64,000 nt of DNA from assembly GCA_002722095.1 (NCBI GenBank), contig PBKG01000009.1, forward strand, positions 62,333 to 126,332, given 5' to 3'. The translations under genes were made by a program, and so were the position numbers. Positions within the stretch are counted from its first letter, which is position 1; each line of letters opens with the position of its first letter. Origin of the DNA: Rhodospirillaceae bacterium. GTDB lineage: Bacteria > Pseudomonadota > Alphaproteobacteria > UBA8366. The notes under the pieces are model-generated. The model saw nothing but the letters and a program-made list of their open reading frames with translations, searched no databases and was not told the DNA's origin. Positions 46,355-54,286 of the stretch are shown piece by piece.

Positions 46355-47473
46355 TTAATTCTTGATCCTGAAATAGCGCGCCGGCACCATCGGCATCTCC
46401 ACCACTGTGACTTTCACTTGTTTACCTCGGAGATTCGCTGACAATTCCGTACCCGTTGCCGCATGCTCTGCGGTCACATAACCCATTGCCACCGGCGCAC
46501 CCAACGTGGGTCCAAATCCACCGCTGGTGATCTCACCGACCGGATTTCCGTCGGCATCAATCACTTCCGTGTGTTCACGAAGCGGCGCTCGCCCTTCGGG
46601 CTGCAATCCAACCCGCTTGCGGCCGGGGCCATCCGCCAAGTGCCCAAGAATGATATCCGCACCGGCAAAGCCGCCTTCTTCACGCCGACGTTTTCCTATC
46701 GACCATTGCAGGCCCGCTTCAACCGGTGTCGTCGTCTCGTCGATATCGTGGCCGTAAAGGCAAAGTCCCGCTTCAAGGCGGAGCGAATCCCGGGCACCAA
46801 GACCGATCGGTTCGACGTCATCATCCCCCAATAGAGTTTCGGCCAATGTCACTGCATTTTCGCTACCGACCGAAATCTCGAAGCCGTCCTCGCCGGTATA
46901 TCCCGACCGACTGAGTGTAACCTCAGCACCCGAGAGTTCCGTTTTGCGAAATGACATAAAAGGAAACTGGTCGAAATCCATATCGCAATGGCGCGCCAAT
47001 ACCTGTGCCGCCGCGGGGCCCTGCAACGCCAATAGTGCGCGGCCATCGAGATAGTCGAGGCGACAACCGTCGGGCAGATTCTTTTCCAAGTGCGCGATAT
47101 CCGCTGCCTTGCAGGCCGCGTTCACCACCAGTCCTAGGTGATCACCGCAGTTGGCAATCATCAAATCATCCAGTATGCCGCCTTTTTCATTAGTGAATTG
47201 GCTGTACCGAATTCGGCTTTCCGCCAGACCCGCGACATCCGCCGGCACCAGCTTCTCCAGTGCGGCGACCCGGTCCGCCCCACGCAATTCCAGTTGACCC
47301 ATATGCGAAACGTCAAACAGGCCCGCCGCCGCACGAGTATGCAAATGCTCCTTAACGATACCGAGTTTGTACTGCACCGGCATGTCATATCCGGCAAACG
47401 GCACCATGCGCCCACCGGCTGCCACATGCAGCTCGTGCAAGGGTGTTTTTGCGAGTGAACTTCCGTCCGGCAC
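46355..47473 (-). CDS. gcvT: Aminomethyltransferase (glycine cleavage T protein)
   Basis: The 372-residue T protein moves the methylene group to tetrahydrofolate and releases ammonia. FAGYDMPVQY, GLFDVSHMGQ, the LSRSGYTGEDGFEI stretch near 195 and GLGARDSLRLEAGLCLYG are diagnostic. The start is GTG at 47473, with GGAGAAG 9 nt upstream. The gene follows a tandem glycine riboswitch. Confidence 0.97.
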   Translation of the reverse strand: MPDGSSLAKTPLHELHVAAGGRMVPFAGYDMPVQYKLGIVKEHLHTRAAAGLFDVSHMGQLELRGADRVAALEKLVPADVAGLAESRIRYSQFTNEKGGILDDLMIANCGDHLGLVVNAACKAADIAHLEKNLPDGCRLDYLDGRALLALQGPAAAQVLARHCDMDFDQFPFMSFRKTELSGAEVTLSRSGYTGEDGFEISVGSENAVTLAETLLGDDDVEPIGLGARDSLRLEAGLCLYGHDIDETTTPVEAGLQWSIGKRRREEGGFAGADIILGHLADGPGRKRVGLQPEGRAPLREHTEVIDADGNPVGEITSGGFGPTLGAPVAMGYVTAEHAATGTELSANLRGKQVKVTVVEMPMVPARYFRIKN

Positions 47474-47504
47474 CTGGTTCTTCTCCGCTCAAAGCCAATA
47501 GCGT

Positions 47505-47530
47505 GCGCCCCCTCTTTAAAAAGGGACGCC
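47505..47530 (-). promoter_or_regulatory. Possible expression platform of the glycine riboswitch
   Basis: Between the second aptamer and the gcvT ribosome site the minus strand can fold GCGTCCCTTT against AAAGAGGGGGCGC (with a small bulge). The hairpin would lie 15 or so bases before the Shine-Dalgarno sequence. Whether it acts on transcription or translation is not clear. Confidence 0.4.
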
Positions 47531-47535
47531 GCCCA

Positions 47536-47722
47536 GCTCTGTCGCGGAAACCTGAGAGTATCGCCGGCGCCAACCGGTTTACCCCTTCGGTGAGGCCGAC
47601 GTTGTTCGCCGCACCTGCTTTCCAGAGGTCCCTCGCCTAACGGTCCTTTTGCCTGAGAGATTCCAGGGCCGGTTGCTCCTTCGGCGCCGATACGGTCCCA
47701 CACCGCACCGGTCTCTCCCGCT
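47536..47722 (-). ncRNA. Tandem glycine riboswitch (gcvT leader)
   Basis: The minus-strand leader has two glycine aptamers in tandem. The first runs from AGCGGGAGAGACCGG through GCCGAAGGAGCAA to AATCTCTCAGGCAAAAGGACC (partly given). The second runs from CTCTGGAAAGC through CACCGAAGGGGTAAACC to ACTCTCAGGT and ACAGAG. This double arrangement binds glycine, often cooperatively, and turns on glycine cleavage genes. It lies 63 bases upstream of gcvT. Confidence 0.93.
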
Positions 47723-47748
47723 AGGGTCATAAGGTCATATTTCTACGA

Positions 47749-47777
47749 ACTGTAGCGGCCTCTATTGGCCAACGCAA
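47749..47777 (-). promoter_or_regulatory. Possible promoter of the gcv operon
   Basis: On the minus strand TTGCGT (47777-47772) and TACAGT (47754-47749) are 17 bases apart, placing the start of transcription about 20 bases before the first aptamer. The match to consensus is moderate. Confidence 0.4.
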
Positions 47778-47819
47778 CGGTCTAGCAACGACCTCCGGAC
47801 AAAGCGGAGTTTTTCCGCG

Positions 47820-48374
47820 TTAGCGCCGACCCTTGCTGCCGAGTCGGCGGCGGTTATACGCCAATTCTTCCTTGGTCAGCTCCAAACCGATAAAGATTCG
47901 CCAATCTGGCGGGGCATGATCCGCCCGCTGCGGAATAATGACATCGAAAAAATCCGTGAAGTCGATTCGCGAATCGCGTCCTTCGAATTTTGTGATGATG
48001 GGAAACCTATGGCGCGTAAGTAGTTTCTTGTCGCGATCCATAATCCAAACCCAAAAGGCAAATTCGGCCCGACTCTTTTGCATTGCCGCACCCCGCAGAG
48101 CGGTCATGTCAATTGCTACGGTCAGCGTAATTTCTTTTTTGCCGATATCGCATTCACCCTCGAAGGCATTAAGTTTGACATGAAACAAAGCCTGGCTGAG
48201 ATCGTATCCTGCGCCGGGTTTAAATCGCACCAGTTCCTGTAGAGTTTCCAATATGGACGGGACCGGACAAATTTCCGCTTCGCCAGCACCTCCCTCGAGA
48301 ACGCCGCAACCGGCGGCCAGCAACATAAGCGATGCCGCAATATCTCTCCGCAATCGTGAAGACAGTGTTTTCAT
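47820..48374 (-). CDS. Predicted lipoprotein, function unknown
   Basis: A 184-residue protein whose N-terminus (basic start, then LMLLAAGCGVLEGG) is a lipoprotein signal with a lipobox Cys near residue 23. The rest is beta-rich, with FHVKLNAFEGECDIG and conserved-looking aromatic stretches WVWIMDRDKK and WRIFIGLELT. I do not recognise a family with known function. The start at 48374 places the lipobox at the right distance. Divergent from thrB across a 274-bp gap. Confidence 0.7.
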   Translation of the reverse strand: MKTLSSRLRRDIAASLMLLAAGCGVLEGGAGEAEICPVPSILETLQELVRFKPGAGYDLSQALFHVKLNAFEGECDIGKKEITLTVAIDMTALRGAAMQKSRAEFAFWVWIMDRDKKLLTRHRFPIITKFEGRDSRIDFTDFFDVIIPQRADHAPPDWRIFIGLELTKEELAYNRRRLGSKGRR

Positions 48375-48431
48375 TGAATAAGACGCCGGCAACTAATCCG
48401 ACTTTCCCGAAAAAGCAAAAACCGGTTGATT

Positions 48432-48470
48432 TGTATTGCGACCGTTACCGCACGAACTAGCGGCAATACA
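48432..48470. repeat. Inverted repeat in the lipoprotein-thrB gap
   Basis: TGTATTGC (48432-48439) and GCAATACA (48463-48470) form a perfect 8-bp inverted repeat with a 23-nt spacer in the 274-bp divergent gap 48375-48648. The rest of the gap has no tRNA, ORF or clear promoter. It could be an operator pair or an RNA hairpin. Confidence 0.35.
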
Positions 48471-48648
48471 TCTCCTGCTCTCTTTGGGCACCAATGGAGC
48501 GACAGTCGCTTCCCACATGTTTATTCCTTTCGCCCGGTCAGGGCGCTATATGAAAGCATAGTACACCGTACATCGGGACGGCGAAGCGAGGCGATTCTAG
48601 TGAACCGACCCGTCGACCACAAGCGCGAGGACCAGCCGAGGGAGTGAC

Positions 48649-49611
48649 ATGGCAGTTTATACCGAAGTGCCCGATGACGCGCTGGAGGACTTTATCGCCG
48701 ACTACGATATCGGCGGAATCTTGTCCTGCAAGGGTATTGCCGAGGGGGTCGAGAACAGCAATTACCTGCTACGTACCGATCAAGGGCAATACATCCTGAC
48801 GCTTTACGAAAAGCGGGTAGACCCCAAGGATTTGCCTTATTTCCTAAATTTGATGGAGCACTTGGCAGCGAACGAAATTCTGTGCCCAACTGTTCTGCAC
48901 GGCCGCGACGGAGTTGCGTTGCGAGAACTTTGCAGCCGGCCGGCCGCGGTGATTTCCTTTTTGGACGGTATGTCGCCCCGTAAAATCGAGCCGGACCATT
49001 GCGCTGAACTCGGCAACGCTCTTGCCAAGCTACACCTTGCCGGTGCGGACTTTGCGATGTCGCGCAAAAATAGCCTATCGGTGGACGCTTGGCGGCCACT
49101 GCTCAGTTCCTGCGGTCCAGATGTCGACGATGTGCAGCCGGGTCTCAGTCACATGTTGGAAACGGAGCTCGACTTTCTCGAAGCGAACTGGCCCGCCGAC
49201 CTCGCGACCGGCATCTGTCATGCGGACCTATTTCCCGACAATGTATTTTTTCTGCACGGAAAACTGTCCGGCCTGATCGACTTTTACTTCGCCTGTAATG
49301 ATTTTCTGGCTTACGACTTGGCGGTATCCCTAAACGCTTGGTGCTTTGAACGTGACGGCAGCTTCAACGCCACCAAAGCGCGCTTGCTACTCGGCAACTA
49401 CCGCAAGGTACGCTCGATGCCAACGGACGAGCTCGCTGCATTGCCAATCCTGGCACGCGGCAGCGCGGTGCGGTTTTTGCTGACACGGCTTTACGATTGG
49501 CTCAACCATCCCGAGGGCGCGTTGGTGCAACCGAAAGATCCGACGGAATATGTCCGTATACTTTCCTTCCACCAACAGGTGGACGGGCCTGGCGAATACG
49601 GCATCGATTGA
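48649..49611 (+). CDS. thrB: Homoserine kinase (ThrB, aminoglycoside-phosphotransferase fold)
   Basis: A 320-residue kinase that phosphorylates homoserine in threonine synthesis. It belongs to the APH-like ThrB type used by many Alphaproteobacteria, not the GHMP type of E. coli. GIAEGVENSNYLL near 29, the catalytic loop CHADLFPDNVFF near 189 and LIDFYFACND near 206 (metal-binding Asp) are clear. The start is ATG at 48649 with GAGGGAG 6 nt upstream. rnhA follows after 6 bp; thrC is 6 kb away. Confidence 0.93.
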   Translation: MAVYTEVPDDALEDFIADYDIGGILSCKGIAEGVENSNYLLRTDQGQYILTLYEKRVDPKDLPYFLNLMEHLAANEILCPTVLHGRDGVALRELCSRPAAVISFLDGMSPRKIEPDHCAELGNALAKLHLAGADFAMSRKNSLSVDAWRPLLSSCGPDVDDVQPGLSHMLETELDFLEANWPADLATGICHADLFPDNVFFLHGKLSGLIDFYFACNDFLAYDLAVSLNAWCFERDGSFNATKARLLLGNYRKVRSMPTDELAALPILARGSAVRFLLTRLYDWLNHPEGALVQPKDPTEYVRILSFHQQVDGPGEYGID

Positions 49612-49617
49612 CCCAGA

Positions 49618-50067
49618 ATGACCGGCACAGACAACAGCGTTGAGATTTTTACCGACGGGGCATGCTCGGGGAATCCTGGCCCGGGAGGTTGGGGTGCAAT
49701 TTTGCGCTATCAGGGAACGGAGAAAGAGCTCTCCGGCGGCGAAACCGAAACGACCAACAATCGTATGGAGCTGATGGCCGCGATTGCGGCGCTCGAATCC
49801 CTAACCCGGCCAGTCGCCGTTCGCCTCTATACGGATAGCGTTTATGTCCGCGACGGCATCACCAAATGGATTCACGGTTGGAAACGGAACGGTTGGAAGA
49901 CCGCCGCCAAAAAGCCGGTCAAAAATGTCGATCTCTGGCAACGGCTCGACGAGGCGACACAAAATCACGCCATAGAATGGCACTGGGTGAAAGGACATGC
50001 AGGCCATCCCGAAAACGAGCGCGTCGACCAACTAGCCCGCGACGCCGCGATCAAGGCGATAGATTGA
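49618..50067 (+). CDS. rnhA: Ribonuclease HI
   Basis: A 149-residue RNase H that cuts the RNA strand of RNA-DNA hybrids. The acidic active site is seen as Asp13 ([14 protein letters not shown]), Glu in NRMELMAA near 51, Asp in LYTDSVYV near 73 and the late Asp in [10 protein letters not shown], with [12 protein letters not shown] carrying the conserved His. It directly follows thrB, a common alphaproteobacterial pair. Confidence 0.96.
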   Translation: MTGTDNSVEIFTDGACSGNPGPGGWGAILRYQGTEKELSGGETETTNNRMELMAAIAALESLTRPVAVRLYTDSVYVRDGITKWIHGWKRNGWKTAAKKPVKNVDLWQRLDEATQNHAIEWHWVKGHAGHPENERVDQLARDAAIKAID

Positions 50068-50099
50068 CCAGCTATTCGATCGGTTATTCGAAGCGCCGA

Positions 50100-50582
50100 C
50101 TACAAGGATTCGAGTATCTGTTCCGCGCTTGAAACCTCGAACCCGCCGCCATCTTCCAGGTTGAGCGCCGAAACCTTGCCATTTTCGGCAACCAACGAGA
50201 AACGGCATCCGCGCACACCCAAGCCTTTATCGACCAGATCGAGCTCAATGCCCATTGCCTTCGCCAATGCGCCGCTGCCGTCCGCAAGCAAACGGACCTT
50301 GCCTTCGGAACCTTGATCTTTCGCCCAGGCACCCATGACAAAAACGTCGTTCACCGAGACGCAGACGATCTCATCGACACCTTTGGCCTTGAGCGCATCC
50401 GCATTTTGAAGGAAGCCCGGTAAATGCTTCGCGGAACAGGTCGGCGTGAAGGCGCCAGGAACGCCGAACATTACGACTTTTTTCCCGCCAAACAGATCAT
50501 CGGTCGCAACCGGTGACGGGCCGTCTTCGCCCATTTCGAACAAGGTCACGGACGGCATTGAATCGCCAACGCTAATAGCCAT
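50100..50582 (-). CDS. Peroxiredoxin, Prx5 type
   Basis: A 160-residue atypical peroxiredoxin that reduces hydroperoxides. The peroxidatic Cys49 lies in PGAFTPTCSAKHLPGF with the conserved Pro and Thr. Cys74 and Cys126 are the other cysteines; Cys126 (GVRGCRFSL) could serve as resolving residue. The reductant could be glutaredoxin or thioredoxin. It converges with rnhA and lies downstream of the DsbD gene on the same strand with an 87-bp gap. Confidence 0.93.
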   Translation of the reverse strand: MAISVGDSMPSVTLFEMGEDGPSPVATDDLFGGKKVVMFGVPGAFTPTCSAKHLPGFLQNADALKAKGVDEIVCVSVNDVFVMGAWAKDQGSEGKVRLLADGSGALAKAMGIELDLVDKGLGVRGCRFSLVAENGKVSALNLEDGGGFEVSSAEQILESL

Positions 50583-50669
50583 TAAATTTCTCCCCGCTTG
50601 GTTTAGGTTTCGGATGAATTTTCAGCTGACTACATAAATCAAGTCTACTGAAACGCCAAGATAACGGAG

Positions 50670-52781
50670 CTATTTACCGGCGACGGTTCGATCGGCAGCT
50701 TGGTCAACCGCTTGCAACACCCAATTCGTGGTCAATATTTCCGGTAAGGGCACGCCGTCAGGTCTTTTCGGTCCATAGACGACGTTGAAAGGTATTCCGT
50801 ATCTGCCGAATCCAGCGAGATAGTCGGCGATTTTTTGGCTCGGACGTGTCCAATCCGCTCGCATGGCAACGATCTCGCCGGACTTCAATTTGGCGCCCAC
50901 CGTGCCCACCTCCAATACCAACTTCTTATTAACCTGACAGGTGACGCACCAATCGGCGGTAACGTCGACCAAAACGGTTTTGCCCTCTGACACCAGATTT
51001 CGAATCTCCGCACGATCGAATTTTTGCCAAACACCGGCAAATTCTTTTGCCCTGCTATCGCCCGGCGACGATGCCCAAGTGGCCGGGAACAGAACTGCAG
51101 CCAAGCTCAACCCGACAACAACCTTTGTCGCATGGCGGCCAAGCGCAGATGTGGGAACTCGACGCAACCAAAGTACCGCACCGATGAGCAGAAGGAAGGC
51201 GGAAAGCAAGAGCGCCCCATCGACACCGATAACATTAGCAACCACGTAAAGCAGCCAAGCAACGGTGGCGACCAAGGCGACGCCCAGTATTTGCCGAAGC
51301 ACGTTCATCCAGGGGCCAGGTCGCGGCAAGCGGCCCGCAAGTGCGGGGAACACCGCGACAAGCAAATAGGGAAGCGCCAAACCGATACCGAGAAAGACGA
51401 AAACCAGGACGATCTCCAGCCAGCCTCGGCTCAGCGCGAAGCCGACCGCGGTGCCTAAAAAGGGTGCCGAACAAGGCGTTGCCACCAAGGTCGCCAACGC
51501 GCCGGAAAGGAAATGACCGCCGAGGTTCTCTTTGTCCGCTCGACCGGCAAACATATTGCCCACCCATGCGGGCGTCACCACTTCGAACAAGCCGAATAAG
51601 TTATAGGCGAACAATCCGAGCACGACGGAAAGAAAGGCGAGGAATACCGGCTGCTGGAACTGAATGCCCCACCCAACCGCCATACCGCCTGCCTTAAGCG
51701 CGATCAAAAATGCCGCCAGCACCAGAAAAGAAAATACGATACCTGCCGCCGACGCGAGGAACCCGGCCCGAATGGTCGCCTTGTCCTTGCCGCTTTTCCC
51801 GATCACGCCCAAGAGTTTGATCGACAACACCGGCAACACACACGGCATGATGTTGAGAATTAATCCGCCGAGCAACGCCAAAAAAAGCATGGTGAGGAGA
51901 CTGGGTGCTGCTCCGCCTGAATCACCGCCTAAAACCGAACCCACTAAGCCCGCGCCTGGTTTGACTGGCAGCTCGGCTTCAACAGATCGTTCGCCATCCA
52001 CCAAGGTTGCGATAAGGCCATGCTTTTCGAATGCCTCCGGCTTTGCACCGCCAGCTTTAATACGAAGTTCGGCCCGCTTGCGATCATCATCGAAGCTAAC
52101 CTTAGGTCTGTCGAAATAACTGCCCTCCGGACCTTCGAGGAAAACGTCCGGCGCTACAAACGCATCTCGCCCTCGCGCCGCCATGACAATTTCTATGCCC
52201 TTCTTTAAGCGGCGATATTGCGCACCATCGAGCGTTAATCCATGGCGGCCATCGCGGCCCGGCACTTGAGCGCGATATCGCGCTAACATGTTCGATATGC
52301 TTGAAGCTTTGGCTGGGCCGTCCGGCACAGCGAGCGACAACTTGCTGCGGTAAGGAATGCACACGTCGTCGCAAACAAGATAATCCAGCTTAAGCTTGAC
52401 CGAAGCAGAGCCAGGTCCCTTGAGCGCCACATCGAGTGGCAGAATCACTTCTTTCTTGTAGCCAAGAGTCTCCAGGCCCAAGACCGAGAAGCGAGTCGGT
52501 GCGGGCCATTGGATCGATGCCTTAGCGACATTTTCGGACCCCTTCCAGGAAACGCGGGGCGGAAGACCGGCATCGCCCGGTGAACGCCAATAGATCTTCC
52601 AGCCGGGCTTAAGCTTGAAGTGCAGACCAAGTGGCAAAGTGGTAGCCCCTCCCGATGAAGAGACGGCACTTACCAGCCGTACCGAAACCTGGTCGTTATC
52701 CGCCCAATTACTCGCGGCCCCGAACGCAGGAACGACCGGTAGCAACAATAAAAGGAAGGTCAAAAATGCTTTTAGTTTCAT
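50670..52781 (-). CDS. DsbD-family thiol:disulfide interchange protein
   Basis: A 703-residue inner-membrane protein that carries reducing power from cytoplasmic thioredoxin to the periplasm. After a signal peptide (about 1-21) comes a periplasmic domain with the CDDVC pair at Cys137 and Cys141. Next is an eight-helix membrane domain (about 290-580) with ATPCSAPFLG, and last a thioredoxin domain with WCVTC at Cys612-Cys615. The N-terminal domain is of the larger ScsB/DsbD-beta type rather than E. coli DsbD. A CTTTAG/CTAAAG palindrome (52783-52796) overlaps the ribosome-site region. Confidence 0.9.
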   Translation of the reverse strand: MKLKAFLTFLLLLLPVVPAFGAASNWADNDQVSVRLVSAVSSSGGATTLPLGLHFKLKPGWKIYWRSPGDAGLPPRVSWKGSENVAKASIQWPAPTRFSVLGLETLGYKKEVILPLDVALKGPGSASVKLKLDYLVCDDVCIPYRSKLSLAVPDGPAKASSISNMLARYRAQVPGRDGRHGLTLDGAQYRRLKKGIEIVMAARGRDAFVAPDVFLEGPEGSYFDRPKVSFDDDRKRAELRIKAGGAKPEAFEKHGLIATLVDGERSVEAELPVKPGAGLVGSVLGGDSGGAAPSLLTMLFLALLGGLILNIMPCVLPVLSIKLLGVIGKSGKDKATIRAGFLASAAGIVFSFLVLAAFLIALKAGGMAVGWGIQFQQPVFLAFLSVVLGLFAYNLFGLFEVVTPAWVGNMFAGRADKENLGGHFLSGALATLVATPCSAPFLGTAVGFALSRGWLEIVLVFVFLGIGLALPYLLVAVFPALAGRLPRPGPWMNVLRQILGVALVATVAWLLYVVANVIGVDGALLLSAFLLLIGAVLWLRRVPTSALGRHATKVVVGLSLAAVLFPATWASSPGDSRAKEFAGVWQKFDRAEIRNLVSEGKTVLVDVTADWCVTCQVNKKLVLEVGTVGAKLKSGEIVAMRADWTRPSQKIADYLAGFGRYGIPFNVVYGPKRPDGVPLPEILTTNWVLQAVDQAADRTVAGK

Positions 52782-52993
52782 ACTTTAGACCTAAAGCCCA
52801 CTTGCCCGCGTTGCGCCGAATTTTAAGCAGACCCAATATAAGCGTCTTACGCGCGCACTTCCTGTAAACTTTCCGTGCGCTGTAAAACTGCGGCCTAACA
52901 GCACATCGGCCCAATTGCCGGCTGTTTGGTTTCCATATCGCCGGTCAATCGCTATCATTGTTTCAACAATCACCCACCGGAATCGGCAGTTCT

Positions 52994-53584
52994 ATGGACA
53001 TTTTCGATCAAGAAAACGGCAGCGCCGAACAAGGCTATCTCACCGGCCAATTGCTCGTCGCCATGCCGACCATGGGTGATCCTCGTTTTGCCAAGACCGT
53101 CATTTATATGTGCGTTCATAATGACGAAGGCGCAATGGGCTTGGTCGTCAACAAGTCATTGGATTCTATAACTTTTCCAGAATTGCTCGATCAACTCGAT
53201 ATAGAGAGCTTGGGCGTTGCGGCGGAAAAGGCGATCCACTACGGCGGGCCGGTGGAATCCGGGCGCGGCTTCGTATTGCACTCCCTCGATTATCATCAGG
53301 AAGGCACCATAACCATCGTCGACGATATCGGTCTGACCGCAACCATCGACGTGCTGCGTGACATCGCGGAAAATCGCGGGCCCGCGAAATCGTTGCTCGC
53401 TCTCGGTTATGCGGGTTGGGGAGCAGGACAACTCGACGACGAAATTCAGCAAAACGCCTGGCTTAACGTACCGGCGGATCCGGCCTTGGTTTTCGGTGAA
53501 TCGGACGACGAAAAATGGGAGCACGCGATCGCCAAGATCGGTATCGACCTGAGGCTCCTGTCGGGCGATGCGGGGCATGCCTAG
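52994..53584 (+). CDS. YqgE/AlgH family protein
   Basis: A 196-residue protein of the YqgE/AlgH (UPF0301) family, whose molecular role is not settled. LTGQLLVAMPTMGDPRFAKTV and (M)GLVVNK near the N-terminus, YGGPVESGRGFVLHS, and LALGYAGWGAGQLDDEI mark it. I use the ATG at 52994. Upstream lies a 212-bp divergent gap with dsbD; the only structure seen there near this gene is a small ATTGTT/AACAAT palindrome at 52957-52970. Confidence 0.9.
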   Translation: MDIFDQENGSAEQGYLTGQLLVAMPTMGDPRFAKTVIYMCVHNDEGAMGLVVNKSLDSITFPELLDQLDIESLGVAAEKAIHYGGPVESGRGFVLHSLDYHQEGTITIVDDIGLTATIDVLRDIAENRGPAKSLLALGYAGWGAGQLDDEIQQNAWLNVPADPALVFGESDDEKWEHAIAKIGIDLRLLSGDAGHA

Positions 53585-53591
53585 AGCCGAT

Positions 53592-53607
53592 CGTACTTAT
53601 AAGTACG
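53592..53607. terminator. Palindrome between converging YqgE and GNAT genes
   Basis: CGTACTTATAAGTACG is a perfect 16-bp palindrome 8 bases after the YqgE stop, in the 74-bp convergent gap. It can form a short hairpin and may end transcription from the left; there is no clean T-run, so a protein-binding site is also possible. Confidence 0.3.
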
Positions 53608-53658
53608 GCAGCAAGAATATATTCCGATAGAATTCCAGCTTTTCGCTACAAGCAGCCT

Positions 53659-54279
53659 TTATGGTTGGCGAAGCTCTTCGCGTGTGTCCGGGCGCGGCCT
53701 CGGATCGGAGCTTAATATGGCGTGGCAGATGTGATCCTGCCAACGGCCGTTGATAGAAAGGTACTCTCTCGCCAATCCCTCTTCGGTAAAGCCGGCCTTC
53801 TGTAGCAACTTTCGGCTCGGTTCGTTGTGGGCGAGGCAGGCAGCTTCGATGCGGTGCAAACCAAGCTTATCGAAGCCATAGCCGATGGTGAGCCGGAGAG
53901 CGTCATACATATAGCCTTGCCGAGCATAAGGCGCACCGATCCAATAGCCGACGCTGGCACTTTGGGCGACACCCCGACGCAAATTAGAAAGCGTGATACC
54001 GCCGACAAGTCGTTCTTGTTCTTGTTCGAAGATGAAAAACGGATACGCAGTGCCGTAGCGCCATTCCGCTTTGAAGCGCTGCAATCTCCGCCGAAACGCG
54101 GTCGAGGTCGCCGCGTCCGCCGGCCAACTGGGTTCCCACGGCACCAGAAACGAACGGCTCTCCCGTCGAAGCTCAACCCATTGCTTGCGGTCCCAGCCGC
54201 CCGGCGGCCGAATTGAAACCCGCGTCCCGGTGATACGCGGCTTATGGCGTTCGAAAAGTGATCGCAACAGCACCGTCAC
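53659..54279 (-). CDS. GNAT family N-acetyltransferase (RimJ-like)
   Basis: A 206-residue GCN5-type acetyltransferase like RimJ/RimL, which acetylate protein N-termini or small amines. The acetyl-CoA-binding region is YWIGAPYARQGYMYDAL, followed by LGLHRIEAACLAHNEPSRKLLQKAGF (partly given). GTG at 54279 starts 8 bases after the M16 protease stop; the GTG two codons later is equally plausible from ribosome-site spacing. The substrate is unknown. Confidence 0.88.
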   Translation of the reverse strand: MTVLLRSLFERHKPRITGTRVSIRPPGGWDRKQWVELRRESRSFLVPWEPSWPADAATSTAFRRRLQRFKAEWRYGTAYPFFIFEQEQERLVGGITLSNLRRGVAQSASVGYWIGAPYARQGYMYDALRLTIGYGFDKLGLHRIEAACLAHNEPSRKLLQKAGFTEEGLAREYLSINGRWQDHICHAILSSDPRPRPDTREELRQP

Positions 54280-54286
54280 GTCCCTT

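Noticed and set aside
47791..47815. CTCCG/CGGAG stem with a T-run on the plus strand near the gcv promoter
   Set aside because: No plus-strand gene lies upstream to be terminated, and on the minus strand the T-run would precede the stem; probably chance.
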